This document shows positions 9,882 through 18,564 of a DNA stretch of 64,000 nt, in pieces. The stretch is from Nitrospirota bacterium. Its GTDB lineage: Bacteria; Nitrospirota; Thermodesulfovibrionia; Thermodesulfovibrionales; Magnetobacteriaceae. A program made the translations under genes and the position numbers. Within the stretch, counting starts at the first letter, position 1; every line of letters begins with the position of its first letter. The stretch is taken from the NCBI GenBank assembly GCA_015233015.1, contig JADFYO010000011.1:1-64000 (forward strand), written 5' to 3'. Below the pieces are notes generated by a model. That model did no database searches and was not told where the DNA came from. It saw nothing but the letters and a program-made list of their open reading frames with translations.

Positions 9882-10439
9882 TTACTGCAACAATAATAGT
9901 TCTTTAAGACGGCGCAGTGCCTCGATAGCCGCCCCAACGCGCCTGAAAAGTTTGTGGACTATTTCATTGTGGCTTATCCTGTTTAGCAGCGATATAAGTT
10001 TTATCTTCGTGGTGATAACGTAGTCTTCATCTTTGGCCATATTGCAAAAGACTGCCATCGCATGGGGTCCTAATTTGAGAAACGAGTCCATAAAGTCTTT
10101 ATCCTTCAATGACATGGCCTCGATGGCCCGCATACAGTCGACGGTGATGTTATTTTTCAGGAGTATCCTAAGGCCCTCGCGCATCTGGGGGGGTAAATCG
10201 TCAGCCGGGACATCATCCGCGGGGTTATCAGGCATATCCTGCAACAGGGGTTTATCCGGCATCACGGTGACTGATATGCTCTCCCCGGGCAGCTCCCGTT
10301 TCAGAGGTTCAGGCGTTTCAGATTTTTCTACCGATCTTGCCGCCTGTTCCTGAACAGCCTTCCCTTTTTTCTTTTTAGTTGTACGTTTTTCGAGGCGCGA
10401 GCGGCCGCCTTCCATCAGGTTCTTTATTTTATGTGACAA
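9882..10439 (-). CDS. Hypothetical protein following parA
   Basis: A 185-residue protein. The first 85 residues are Lys/Arg-rich then Pro/Asp-rich, with little predicted structure. Residues 88-185 look all-helical and end in a leucine-rich stretch (RRLKELLLL). Its start overlaps the end of parA by 16 bp, so it is translated with parA. Position suggests a ParA partner (a ParB-like adaptor or cargo-linked factor), but no HTH or CTPase motif is visible. Function unknown. Confidence 0.7.
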   Translation of the reverse strand: MSHKIKNLMEGGRSRLEKRTTKKKKGKAVQEQAARSVEKSETPEPLKRELPGESISVTVMPDKPLLQDMPDNPADDVPADDLPPQMREGLRILLKNNITVDCMRAIEAMSLKDKDFMDSFLKLGPHAMAVFCNMAKDEDYVITTKIKLISLLNRISHNEIVHKLFRRVGAAIEALRRLKELLLLQ

Positions 10440-11191
10440 CGCGATGCAACCTCCTTGCCGAACTTAGAGAAGTTCTCGGAAGCCAGCTGTCCTCTGGGAA
10501 AGTCAAAAACAGGGATTCCAGCTATTTGTGCCTGATTAATAGATTCTCTTTCATATATCTTCGTCTTAAAGATTCTGTTTTTGTACTCCGAGAGTTTATT
10601 GTCAATGACCTCGTTGGTCAGGCGGGCTGATTTTTTCACTCTGGACAGTACGATATGCCAACGGTTGTCGAGTTCGCCCTCTCTGACGTCTTTCAACTTG
10701 ATGATAAAATCGGCAAGCCCATCAATCGAGCGGGACGACGGTTCACAGGGGATAAAACAATGATCAGCCACCATGAGGGTGTTTTCAACCAGAGGGCCTA
10801 ACGACGGAGGGCAGTCAATTATCACCAAATCGTATGTCTTGTTCCTGTTTATACTTTCCATTGCTTTAGAAAGACGGCGTTCCCGTTTAAATGAATTATA
10901 CAATGTCTCGTTTACGAGGCTGAGCCTGATATTAGACGGGGCAACGTCAAGTCCCTCTATGGGCGAATTGGCGATTATGGAGGCAATTTCGGCCTGATTT
11001 GCAAGGACATCGGCGATAGAACGGTCATTATAGCCCACGTCTATGCCAAGCCCCGGGGCTACATGACCTTGCGGGTCCATGTCAATTATAAGAGTTCTTA
11101 CCTTCTTCTTAGCAAAATAGGCTCCCATATTAATACAAATCGAGGTCTTTCCCGTACCCCCCTTATGGTTAGCCAGACAAACAGTTACCAC
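10424..11191 (-). CDS. parA: ParA/Soj-family ATPase
   Basis: A 255-residue deviant-Walker ATPase: KGGTGKTS at 10-17, Walker A' with both lysines, IDMDPQGH and the switch motif DLVIIDCPPSLG. Such ATPases position chromosomes, plasmids or protein clusters by moving over the nucleoid. The start is GTG at 11191, chosen because AAGGAGG precedes it by 5 bases. No parB with an HTH is next to it; the gene after it codes for an unknown protein. It could therefore position something other than the origin, for example a chemosensory array, given the CheY-like gene upstream. Confidence 0.9.
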   Translation of the reverse strand: MVTVCLANHKGGTGKTSICINMGAYFAKKKVRTLIIDMDPQGHVAPGLGIDVGYNDRSIADVLANQAEIASIIANSPIEGLDVAPSNIRLSLVNETLYNSFKRERRLSKAMESINRNKTYDLVIIDCPPSLGPLVENTLMVADHCFIPCEPSSRSIDGLADFIIKLKDVREGELDNRWHIVLSRVKKSARLTNEVIDNKLSEYKNRIFKTKIYERESINQAQIAGIPVFDFPRGQLASENFSKFGKEVASRCHIK

Positions 11192-11219
11192 GAAATCCTC
11201 CTTTCCATTCCACTGTATA

Positions 11220-11249
11220 ATTTAACAAATATATACAAAAAGTGTCAAC
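11220..11249 (-). promoter_or_regulatory. Candidate sigma70 promoter of parA
   Basis: On the minus strand a perfect TTGACA (11249-11244) is followed after 18 bases by TTAAAT (11225-11220). The predicted start lies about 20 bases before the Shine-Dalgarno of parA. The -10 matches 4 of 6. Confidence 0.5.
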
Positions 11250-11340
11250 TGACGTGGCGAGATAGATTAAAAGACCTGACTTTGAGTGGAACGAATAGTC
11301 ATACTGAAAACTTCGTCACATTACTATCAGAGGTTAATAA

Positions 11341-11706
11341 TCAACCCAAAACCTTAGTTACAATATTTACCAGCTGCTCCGGTTTGAATGGCTTTATAAT
11401 CCAACCTGTGGCCCCTGCCAATTTCCCCTCCTGCCTCCTGGATATATGAGCCTCTGTGGTCAGCATAATAATCGGGACAAAACGGTAGTCACGCAATTGC
11501 CGTGCCTCTTTAATGAATTCAAGGCCGTTCATATTCGGCATATTCACGTCAACGAACATCATCTCAGGCTTTGCGTCCTTCAATTTGTTCAGGGCGTCAC
11601 TTCCGTCGACAGCCTCCACGACCTCGTGACCGGCATTCCTCAGCGTCATACCGACAAGCTGCCTTACACTAACTGAGTCGTCAACTATCAGAATAACTCT
11701 CTTCAT
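11341..11706 (-). CDS. CheY-like single-domain response regulator
   Basis: A 121-residue receiver domain without an output domain. The acidic pair is DD at 9-10, the phosphoacceptor is Asp53 in VDVNMPNMNG, Thr83-84 and Lys105 (in KPF) complete the site. Such proteins carry phosphate from a histidine kinase to a target such as the flagellar switch. No kinase gene is next to it. It lies 149 bp before parA, same strand, probably a separate transcript. Confidence 0.92.
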   Translation of the reverse strand: MKRVILIVDDSVSVRQLVGMTLRNAGHEVVEAVDGSDALNKLKDAKPEMMFVDVNMPNMNGLEFIKEARQLRDYRFVPIIMLTTEAHISRRQEGKLAGATGWIIKPFKPEQLVNIVTKVLG

Positions 11707-11784
11707 CGTTATGATATATTCTACATTAAAACGAACAAAAAGTTTAAACTATTTATTGGTTGAATATACCCGGCGGGAACTGAG

Positions 11785-12768
11785 CTACAACGAAATCATT
11801 CTGCTTAGGGCTTCCCATGCCTGTTCCCTTATTTCGCTGCTTACTTTCACTACGTGTTTCATTTCTTTCAGTGCGATATATACAGATTCGAGAGTGGTTT
11901 TTTTCATATTGGGACAAACCATGTCTTTTCTAAGGGGATAAAACGTCTTGCCCGGGTTTTCCTTTCTAAGCCTGTGGAGAAGTCCAATCTCCGTACCCAC
12001 GATAAATTCCGCAGCTGACGAGCCGGCCGCAAATCTCAACATTCCCGATGTGCTTGCCACATTGTCTGCCATTTCCAGGACATCGAGCCTGCACTCGGGA
12101 TGTGCCATAAAAACTGCATTGGGATAAGCCTTCCTTGCCTTTTCGACGTCCAAAGGCCTCACCTTGTCGTGTACATGGCAGTAGCCGTCCCATGCGATTA
12201 CCTCTTTTTTCGTGTTCTTAGCCGCCCATGCAGACAAATTCTTATCCGGCACACAGATTACACGCTCACCGGGCAGGGATTCGATAACCTCTGCGACGTT
12301 TGCCGACGTACAGCAGATATCGCTTTCAGCCTTTACCTCCGCAGTCGTATTGACATAGGCCACGACAGGGACGCCGGGATAGTCTCTTTTTATATCGCGA
12401 AGCGTATATTCAACGGGATATACATACTTAGGCGGGTCTTTATATCCGGGAAATGTCCAATAAGACTCCCTTTGCGTACCGGTGCTAATCATATCGGCCA
12501 TCGGGCAGAAGGCGTCAGAGGCCGTCAGGAGCACCACCTTGTCAGGGGAGAGGATTGAGGCGCTTTCGGCCATAAAGTTAACGCCGCAAAAGACGATTAC
12601 ATCACAGTCTGTTTCAGCGGCCTTCCTTGACAGCTCAAGGGAGTCGCCTGTGAGGTCGGCAATGTCCTGGACTTCGTTGCGCTGGTAGTTGTGGGCGATG
12701 ATGAGTGCGTTTCTCTGCTCTTTTAGTATTAGTATCTTTTCATTCAGGTCATTCGGGGATTCGTTCAT
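11785..12768 (-). CDS. nadA: Quinolinate synthase
   Basis: A 327-residue NadA, which condenses iminoaspartate with dihydroxyacetone phosphate to quinolinate for NAD synthesis, using a 4Fe-4S cluster. The three cluster cysteines are seen in FCGVNFMAES, CCTSANVAE and HPECRLDV, and AHNYQRNEVQD lies near the start. Length is normal. nadB and nadC are not adjacent. The transglycosylase gene ends 8 bp upstream, so the two may share a transcript. Confidence 0.96.
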   Translation of the reverse strand: MNESPNDLNEKILILKEQRNALIIAHNYQRNEVQDIADLTGDSLELSRKAAETDCDVIVFCGVNFMAESASILSPDKVVLLTASDAFCPMADMISTGTQRESYWTFPGYKDPPKYVYPVEYTLRDIKRDYPGVPVVAYVNTTAEVKAESDICCTSANVAEVIESLPGERVICVPDKNLSAWAAKNTKKEVIAWDGYCHVHDKVRPLDVEKARKAYPNAVFMAHPECRLDVLEMADNVASTSGMLRFAAGSSAAEFIVGTEIGLLHRLRKENPGKTFYPLRKDMVCPNMKKTTLESVYIALKEMKHVVKVSSEIREQAWEALSRMISL

Positions 12769-12776
12769 GGGCTGTC

Positions 12777-13655
12777 CTAAAATCTGCCTGAGAGAGGCCG
12801 TTCAGCGAGCCTGGGGGTATTCGTATATAGCACCGTGCCGTCGGGCATGGCTACCCTGAAAATATGCGAGTCCATGTGTTGGCTTGCGGCTTGATTATTA
12901 TATACGCTGGGGTAGTAGGTGCCGCCATTATAAGTGCTTAGCACCTTAGCCACATATTCCCTGGTCTCTGCGTATGGCGGGATTGCCCCGTAACGGTCAA
13001 CCGCATTCGGGCCGGCATTATATCCGGCGAGGGCTAAGGAGACGTTACCGTTGAATTTAGCCAATAAGTATTTCAAATATCTGGCGCCGCCGTCTATATT
13101 TTCAGCCGGGTCATATGGGTTGCTGACAGAGAGCAGACTTGCCGTGCCGGGCATCAGCTGCATCAGCCCCATAGCCCCTTTCGGAGACAGGGCGTCGCTG
13201 TTCCAGTTCGACTCGGCCTTTATTACTGCCTTTAAGAGGCTTGGGTCGATATTATGTTCTGCCGCCTTCTCGTGCACGATTTCCTCATAGCCCTTGTAGT
13301 TTGAGGCTTGTTTCAGGCCGTTATTCAGGGCCGGGGCCGCCGGGGTCACTTGGGGCTGGACAGCCGCAACTGGTTTTTCGGAGATCGGCGGCTGGACAGG
13401 CATTTTCTGCTTAGCCTTGCCTTCGGTTGAATCCGATTTCGCCGGTGGCTTAGTGCCCACATGTTCTGTCTTTTTCGGAGCGGATTTCATTAACCTCACG
13501 TATTTAGGATTCTTAGGCACATCCGTATAGTACACAACCCCATTGGCGTCAATAAATTTATATATATCGGCGTCTGCCACTGCACAAACGGCAGCGCATA
13601 TCACGGCTGACAGGACAGCTATAATATCTTTCTTTAACGTTGTATTAAAAAACAT
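12777..13655 (-). CDS. Exported lytic transglycosylase (DUF4124 plus SLT domain)
   Basis: About 292 residues. A signal peptide (hydrophobic stretch [17 protein letters not shown]) leads to a DUF4124 domain ([17 protein letters not shown]), a Pro/Lys-rich linker and a C-terminal SLT domain with the catalytic Glu in [20 protein letters not shown]. It would cut peptidoglycan glycan strands in the periplasm, leaving anhydro-muramic ends. Start chosen at ATG 13655 because it puts the basic residues right before the hydrophobic core; a GTG at 13667, in frame, is the alternative. It lies upstream of nadA by 8 bp. Confidence 0.88.
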   Translation of the reverse strand: MFFNTTLKKDIIAVLSAVICAAVCAVADADIYKFIDANGVVYYTDVPKNPKYVRLMKSAPKKTEHVGTKPPAKSDSTEGKAKQKMPVQPPISEKPVAAVQPQVTPAAPALNNGLKQASNYKGYEEIVHEKAAEHNIDPSLLKAVIKAESNWNSDALSPKGAMGLMQLMPGTASLLSVSNPYDPAENIDGGARYLKYLLAKFNGNVSLALAGYNAGPNAVDRYGAIPPYAETREYVAKVLSTYNGGTYYPSVYNNQAASQHMDSHIFRVAMPDGTVLYTNTPRLAERPLSGRF

Positions 13656-13667
13656 ATTCCGCGGCAC

Positions 13668-13898
13668 AACCTCTGCCGTAAAGTTAGTCTGCCGTCAAAT
13701 AAGGCCGCCGAAAAACATGGCCTGATAGAGGCGCAACCCCACTTTATAGCTTTCCATACTAAGCTTTCAATCTGCCGGAACCACGGTGCCGGAACTCCGG
13801 CCAGTCAACCCGCCAGATTACCAGACGGCAAACGCCGTCTCCCTAATGTATCTGTCGGTATAAACCGGCAATATGTTTAGCGGCAAGTGCCTTATTTC
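13668..13898 (-). other. GC-rich spacer with several hairpins before the transglycosylase
   Basis: No gene is seen. Read as RNA on the minus strand this stretch holds several perfect hairpins, including a 6-bp stem GACGGC/GCCGTC with a four-base loop (13834-13849) and a CCGGAG/CTCCGG-type pair near 13790-13800. The density of stems is higher than in other spacers here. It could be a structured leader for the transglycosylase or a terminator region for tusA. I could not match it to a riboswitch class. Confidence 0.3.
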
Positions 13899-14135
13899 TT
13901 ATGCCTTTTTAATAAAGAACGATATTACGTTTCCGTTTTCTTTCGTGTCGAGAAGTTCATGGCCTAATCTGCTCAAAAGGGCAGGGATATCTGACTTTGA
14001 ACCGGCGTCCGTCGATTGCACCTCAAGTATCTTTCCTGACGCCAGACCATCGATGGCCTTTTTTGTCTTTAACACGGGCATCGGGCAATTCAATCCCTTA
14101 GTATCGAGTATCTCATCGGGTTTAATATCTGCCAT
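13899..14135 (-). CDS. tusA: TusA-family sulfur carrier
   Basis: A 78-residue sulfur-carrier protein with the family signature LDTKGLNCPMPVLKTKKAI; the sulfur-bearing Cys is residue 17 in CPMP. Such proteins pass persulfide sulfur from a cysteine desulfurase to tRNA thiolation, cofactor synthesis or dissimilatory sulfur pathways. It stands alone here, although a second, divergent TusA-like gene sits in the NifS operon at 19032. Start supported by an upstream GAGG. Confidence 0.88.
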   Translation of the reverse strand: MADIKPDEILDTKGLNCPMPVLKTKKAIDGLASGKILEVQSTDAGSKSDIPALLSRLGHELLDTKENGNVISFFIKKA

Positions 14136-14170
14136 TACAACCTCCTATAATTCATTGGCCGCCGGCCATA

Positions 14171-14212
14171 TTTTTACAGCCGCTGCCTGCGTTTTTACAG
14201 CCGCTGCCTGCG
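14171..14212. repeat. Two perfect 21-bp tandem copies
   Basis: A 21-bp unit beginning TTTTTACAGCCGCTG occurs twice in direct succession (14171-14191, 14192-14212), followed by a partial third GC-rich piece. It lies in the 332-bp gene-free stretch 14136-14467 between two divergent genes. No coding sequence is apparent there. Confidence 0.8.
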
Positions 14213-14300
14213 GCTGCTGTCTCTTTGGTTTATCAAACCATCAGCATTGTACTGCAATATCTTTAAGAATGTCAACATCGTCTCCCTAAAATGTGTAATA

Positions 14301-14340
14301 GCAAAATAGAAATGTCCTATTCCGGCAAAATAGAAATGTC
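14301..14340. repeat. Repeated 16-mer 24 bp apart, possible insertion-sequence end relic
   Basis: GCAAAATAGAAATGTC occurs at 14301-14316 and again at 14325-14340. Spaced direct copies of AATAGAAATGTC-like motifs are familiar from the ends of IS21-type elements, but no transposase is nearby, so if this is an end it is a solo relic. The rest of the 14136-14467 gap shows no other structure apart from the 21-bp repeat. Confidence 0.4.
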
Positions 14341-14467
14341 ATTGCAACGCCGGATTGAGTTATGGTATCATCTATCGTTGAACCGAAATAATAATAATGT
14401 GGAGGCGCGTTGTGCCGGAGAATTCTGAAGGGGCTTTTTATTCCAGCAGTGTAACGATACGAGGATT

Positions 14468-15601
14468 ATGAGCGCGGTGAGCACAACTGAAATCTATGCT
14501 ATTATTGGTGCCGCAGCGGGATTAATAGTATTTATTATAGCGTATTGGCACTATCGTTCAAAAAAAAACAAAGAAAGAGAGGCAATTATCCATAACATAG
14601 AAGGCGCTGAAAAGATTCGGGAAACTAATCCGGCGGAGGCTCTGGATATATATAAAGAAGCATTAGACGCCATGTCTCAGGAAAAGTATCCCCGATTATA
14701 CGCGCGAATAAAACATGACGAAGGGGTTTGTTATTATGCATTATCTTTCGTAAATAACAAGGAAGATAATCTGAAACGTGCGATAACCGCGTACGAAGAG
14801 GCTCTGAAAATCAGAACCATCGAGGAATTTCCCGTCGATTACGCCACTACGCAGAACAATCTTGGGAATGCTTATTCCATTCTCTCGCAAGTACGCGATA
14901 AAGAAGAGATCTTACGCCTTGCTATTAAGGCGTACCTTGAGGCCCTTATAATCAGAACCTCTGACAAATTTCCCGCCGATTACGCCAGAACGCAAAATAG
15001 TCTTGGGATTGCCTATCAAAGCCTGTCCGAGGTACGGGATAAAGAGGATAAATTAACCCTTGCCATCAGGGCATACGAGGAGGCCCTTGTTATCAGAACC
15101 GAAGACGAATCTCCTGCCGATTATGCAACAACTCAGAATAATCTTGGGAATGCCTATGTCGGTCTGTCACAGGTACGGGATAAAGAGGCAAATTTAGACC
15201 TTGCTATCGAGGCTTACAATGAGGCACTGAAAATCAGAACCGTTGACAGATTCCCCGTCGATTACGCAAAGACGCAAAATAGTCTTGGAATTGCTTACAG
15301 AAACCTGTCACAAGTGCGCGATAAAGAGTATAATTTGAACCTTGCTATCGAGGCTTACAAAGAGGCATTGAAAATCAGAACCATTGACAAATTTCCTGTC
15401 GATTACGCGGTAACTCAAAATAATCTTGGCGCCGCTTTCAGAAACCTGTCAAAGGTGCGGGATAAAGAGGCAAATATCGCCAGTGCTATTTCGGCTTACG
15501 ATGAGGCCCTGAAAATCTGGACTGCGGACAGGTTTCCCGCCGATTATGCGCGTACCCAAAATAATCTTGAAATTGCCCGCAGAAATCTGAACCTGCCATA
15601 A
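14468..15601 (+). CDS. Membrane-anchored TPR protein with 47-residue repeats
   Basis: A 377-residue protein with one N-terminal membrane helix (residues 8-28), a Lys/Arg stop-transfer segment and then about seven TPR-like units. Each unit is 47 residues, of the form DYA.TQNNLGNAY..LS.VRDKE followed by an AI.AY.EAL.IRT helix. This long TPR type is known from CHAT-domain and signalling proteins, but no CHAT or effector domain is present. The repeat array should face the cytoplasm. A similar protein without the membrane helix follows 9 bp downstream, so the pair is one operon. The repeats are also similar as DNA, allowing slippage or recombination. Partner unknown. Confidence 0.8.
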   Translation: MSAVSTTEIYAIIGAAAGLIVFIIAYWHYRSKKNKEREAIIHNIEGAEKIRETNPAEALDIYKEALDAMSQEKYPRLYARIKHDEGVCYYALSFVNNKEDNLKRAITAYEEALKIRTIEEFPVDYATTQNNLGNAYSILSQVRDKEEILRLAIKAYLEALIIRTSDKFPADYARTQNSLGIAYQSLSEVRDKEDKLTLAIRAYEEALVIRTEDESPADYATTQNNLGNAYVGLSQVRDKEANLDLAIEAYNEALKIRTVDRFPVDYAKTQNSLGIAYRNLSQVRDKEYNLNLAIEAYKEALKIRTIDKFPVDYAVTQNNLGAAFRNLSKVRDKEANIASAISAYDEALKIWTADRFPADYARTQNNLEIARRNLNLP

Positions 15602-15610
15602 CCAACAGGA

Positions 15611-17269
15611 ATGTGGGGTGTTCTTTTTTTCAGAAACCGTCAGCGCCCATCGCCGCACCCGTCACCGCACCCATATAAGGAGCATAAAGAATTAATTATC
15701 TCTAAAGTTGCAATAGCTGAGAAAATCCAAACAACTAATCCTATAAGGGCGTTAGGGATATATAAAGAAATATCAAACACGCTGCCCACCGCAAATGACC
15801 CCAAACTATACGCCCGGATAAAACATGGCGAAGGGGCTTGTTATTTCGCGTTATCGGCAGTCAATAACAAAAAAGACAACCTGAAACATGCGGTAATCGC
15901 ATATAGGGAAGCGCTTAAAATAAGAATAAAATTGCCGATTGAGTATGCCGATACACGAAACTCCATGGGGCATGTTTACTGCAAACTATCGGAAATACAG
16001 GACAAAGAGGCCAATCTGCTCCTTGCTGTCAAGGCCTTCGGAGTGGTTCTTAAGCTCAGAACTGTCGATAAATTCCCTGTCTGTTACGCTGAAACTCAAA
16101 ATAATCTTGGCATTACTTACAGCAAACTGTCTGCGGTACGGGATAAAGCCGCTAATTTACACCTTGCCGTTGGGGCCTTCAAAGAGGCGCTGAAGATTTG
16201 GACGCTCACTGAGTTCCCTGCCAGTTACGCATCTGCTCAGAATAACCTTGGCATTGCTTACAGCAAACTATCTGAGGAAGAGGACAAACAGGCTAATTTA
16301 CACCTTGCCGTTAAGGCCTTCGAAGAGGCGCTGCGTATCAGAACTGTCGATAAATTTCCGGTACATTTCGCGGCAACTCAGCATAATCTTGGCACTGCTT
16401 TCGGCAAACTATCGGAGGAGGAGGATAAGGAGGCCAACTTACGCCTTGCCGTTAAGGCTTACACGGAGGCTCTGAAAATCTGGACAGTCGATAAATTCCC
16501 TGCCTTTTACGCGAGGACGCAGTTTAATCTTGGAACCGCCTGTTATGACCTGTCTGAAATATGGGACAATGAGGCCAACTTACGCCTTGCCGTTAGGGCT
16601 TACACGGAGGCTCTGAAGCTCTGGACAGTCGATAAGTTCCCTGTCGTTTACGCTAAGACACAGCATAGCCTTGGCGCCGCTTATTATGAACTGTCAGAAG
16701 TACGGGATAAAGAGGCTAATTTATACCTTGCTATCGGGGCGTACGTGGAGGCACTGAAAATCAGAACCATCGATAAATTTCCTGTCGATTATGCAGAAAC
16801 TCAAAATAATCTTGGCATTGCTTACAAAAGCCTGTCGCAGGTACGGGATAAAGAGGCTATTTTACACCTTGCCATTAAGGCTTTCGAACAGGCGCTTATA
16901 GTGAGAACCATCGATAAATTTCCCGTCGAATACGCGGCAACTCAGGATAATCTTGGCATTGCTTACAAAAACCTATCACAAGTTTGGGCTAAAGAGGAGA
17001 ATTTGCACCTTGCTATTAAGGCCTTCGGGCAGGCACTTTCAATCAGAACAGTTGACAGATTTCCAGTCGATCACGCCACAACCCAGAATAATCTTGGCAT
17101 TGCGTATAAGCATCTATCGGAAGTTCGGGATAAGGAGGCGAATTTAGACCTTGCGATAAAGGCTTACGAGCAGGCACTGAAGATTGTCGGGAAGTCTGAG
17201 TACCCTGAATATTATGAAATTGTAACAAAAAACCTGAATAAAGCAAGGGAATTGCTCACGGGGGCGTGA
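15611..17269 (+). CDS. Soluble TPR-repeat protein, paralogue of its upstream neighbour
   Basis: A 552-residue protein made of a basic, His/Pro-rich N-terminus (about 1-25) and about eleven 47-residue TPR-like units of the same type as the previous gene, such as FPVDYAETQNNLGIAYKSLS. No membrane helix or enzymatic domain is visible. It begins 9 bp after the anchored paralogue, so the two are probably made together and may pack against each other. Likely arose by duplication and expansion of repeats. Role unknown. Confidence 0.8.
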   Translation: MWGVLFFRNRQRPSPHPSPHPYKEHKELIISKVAIAEKIQTTNPIRALGIYKEISNTLPTANDPKLYARIKHGEGACYFALSAVNNKKDNLKHAVIAYREALKIRIKLPIEYADTRNSMGHVYCKLSEIQDKEANLLLAVKAFGVVLKLRTVDKFPVCYAETQNNLGITYSKLSAVRDKAANLHLAVGAFKEALKIWTLTEFPASYASAQNNLGIAYSKLSEEEDKQANLHLAVKAFEEALRIRTVDKFPVHFAATQHNLGTAFGKLSEEEDKEANLRLAVKAYTEALKIWTVDKFPAFYARTQFNLGTACYDLSEIWDNEANLRLAVRAYTEALKLWTVDKFPVVYAKTQHSLGAAYYELSEVRDKEANLYLAIGAYVEALKIRTIDKFPVDYAETQNNLGIAYKSLSQVRDKEAILHLAIKAFEQALIVRTIDKFPVEYAATQDNLGIAYKNLSQVWAKEENLHLAIKAFGQALSIRTVDRFPVDHATTQNNLGIAYKHLSEVRDKEANLDLAIKAYEQALKIVGKSEYPEYYEIVTKNLNKARELLTGA

Positions 17270-17305
17270 ACTAAGTTCCAATCATATAAGCAGAACATAA
17301 ATTTT

Positions 17306-17451
17306 GTCATTCCTGCAAAACAGGAATCCAGGAACGTCGTTCAACTGTGGATGATATTTTTCAATAAGTTCCATTATTCATCGGAGTTTACTTTTATTAT
17401 TACATTGTTCCATGTTTCAATCGACTGGATTCCTGCTTTCGCAGGAATGAC
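17306..17451. repeat. MITE-like element with terminal inverted repeats
   Basis: A 26-27-bp sequence (GTCATTCCTGC...GGAATCCAG, 17306-17331) returns as its near-perfect inverse at 17425-17451, enclosing about 93 bp of non-coding DNA. Each end is itself a small palindrome around CCTGC...GCAGG. This is the form of a short non-autonomous mobile element or REP-like repeat. Right of it, 17443-17500 holds two and a half copies of a 21-bp direct repeat (AGGAATGACAGATTAAAGAAC and variants). The 262-bp gap 17270-17531 contains nothing else. Confidence 0.6.
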
Positions 17452-17531
17452 AGATTAAAGAACAGGAATTACAGACTAAAGAACAGGAATGACAGACTTT
17501 GAAAAATTGTTTATTTATCTGCAACGAGGCA

Positions 17532-18428
17532 TCAGCCGTATGTCAGCTCTGCCGCGCCTATTATGCCGGCGTCTCCGCCCAATGTCGATGGTATTATCTT
17601 CGCCTTTGCAAACAACTCCTTAAAGGCAGATGTTGCTGCCGTCTTTATGGCCTTCTCCACGTATATGTCCGCCCCTGTCAGCCCACCCGTCAGGATTATC
17701 GCTTCCGGGCCGAATATGTTTATGTAGTTTGCGATGCCTATCCCTAAATAAAATCCTGCGGTTTTGAATATTTCTATTGCAAGGGGGTCTCCTTCTGCCG
17801 CATACTTGTAAATGTCAGCAGGCGTTATACTGAAGCCGGCGTTTTTTCTCATCATCGTCTCTCTTTTGAGTTCAATTGCCTCCATGGCTACCGAGATCAT
17901 TGCCCTTGCCGAGGCATAGGCCTCGAGACATCCCTTTCCCCCGCAGCCACATAGTCTGCCCCCCGGCTCAACGATGACATGCCCAAGTTCGCCCGCTATA
18001 CTCAGTAGTTTCCGGTTATATACAACACCTCCGCCAATACCCGTGCCAAGTGTCAGCATCACAAATGTGTTCAAATCCTTTCCAGCCCCTGCGACACTTT
18101 CACCCAGGGCAGCCACAGACGCGTCGTTTCCCAGATACACCGGTGTGCTAAACCTCTCGTTTAGTAAGCCGACGAAGTCTATTTCTTTCAGAATGGGCAG
18201 ATTTGGGGCGGTCAATATCTTTCTTCCATCGGTCAGGCCGGCAACCGCCAGCCCTATGCCGTTAATCTTGTCCGAGAACAACCGCTCTATGGCGCCTGTC
18301 AGGCTCTCTATAACGTTACCGGTCGATAAAACCGTTATCTTGTTAACAATCGCCCCTTCCCTCGAGACCACGGCCACACGAAGGTTCGTCCCGCCTAAAT
18401 CCACTCCTATCGAAAATGGCTTACTCAT
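17532..18428 (-). CDS. ROK-family sugar kinase (glucokinase-like)
   Basis: A 298-residue kinase of the ROK group. The ATP-binding motif GVDLGGTNLRVAVV is at the N-terminus; the ROK zinc motif is seen in CGCGGKGCLEAYAS, and GTGIGGGVV precedes it. Such enzymes phosphorylate glucose or N-acetylated hexosamines at C6. The absence of an N-terminal HTH excludes the repressor subgroup. Divergent from the Rrf2 gene, with 136 bp between. Glucose is the most likely substrate but is not proven. Confidence 0.88.
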   Translation of the reverse strand: MSKPFSIGVDLGGTNLRVAVVSREGAIVNKITVLSTGNVIESLTGAIERLFSDKINGIGLAVAGLTDGRKILTAPNLPILKEIDFVGLLNERFSTPVYLGNDASVAALGESVAGAGKDLNTFVMLTLGTGIGGGVVYNRKLLSIAGELGHVIVEPGGRLCGCGGKGCLEAYASARAMISVAMEAIELKRETMMRKNAGFSITPADIYKYAAEGDPLAIEIFKTAGFYLGIGIANYINIFGPEAIILTGGLTGADIYVEKAIKTAATSAFKELFAKAKIIPSTLGGDAGIIGAAELTYG

Positions 18429-18525
18429 CGTAGTAAGGCCTCCTCAGTATTTCAGTAATATTTACTCCAGACTAATATACAATATTTATTAAGCAATATA
18501 CACGCCAAAAAAAACTCGACAAATA

Positions 18526-18558
18526 ATAGTTGACAAATTTAGTACACCATTATAAAAT
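18526..18558 (+). promoter_or_regulatory. Promoter of the Rrf2/NifS operon with an IscR type-1-like operator
   Basis: TTGACA (18530-18535) and TAAAAT (18553-18558) are 17 bases apart. The 25-bp stretch 18526-18550 overlaps the -35 and matches the remembered E. coli IscR type-1 consensus (ATASYYGAC...AGTCRRSTAT) at about 21 of 25 positions, with the half sites ATAGTTGAC and TTTAGT. The -10 ends 6 bases before the start codon, so transcription should begin at or next to the ATG (leaderless). Confidence 0.65.
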
Positions 18559-18564
18559 AGAATC

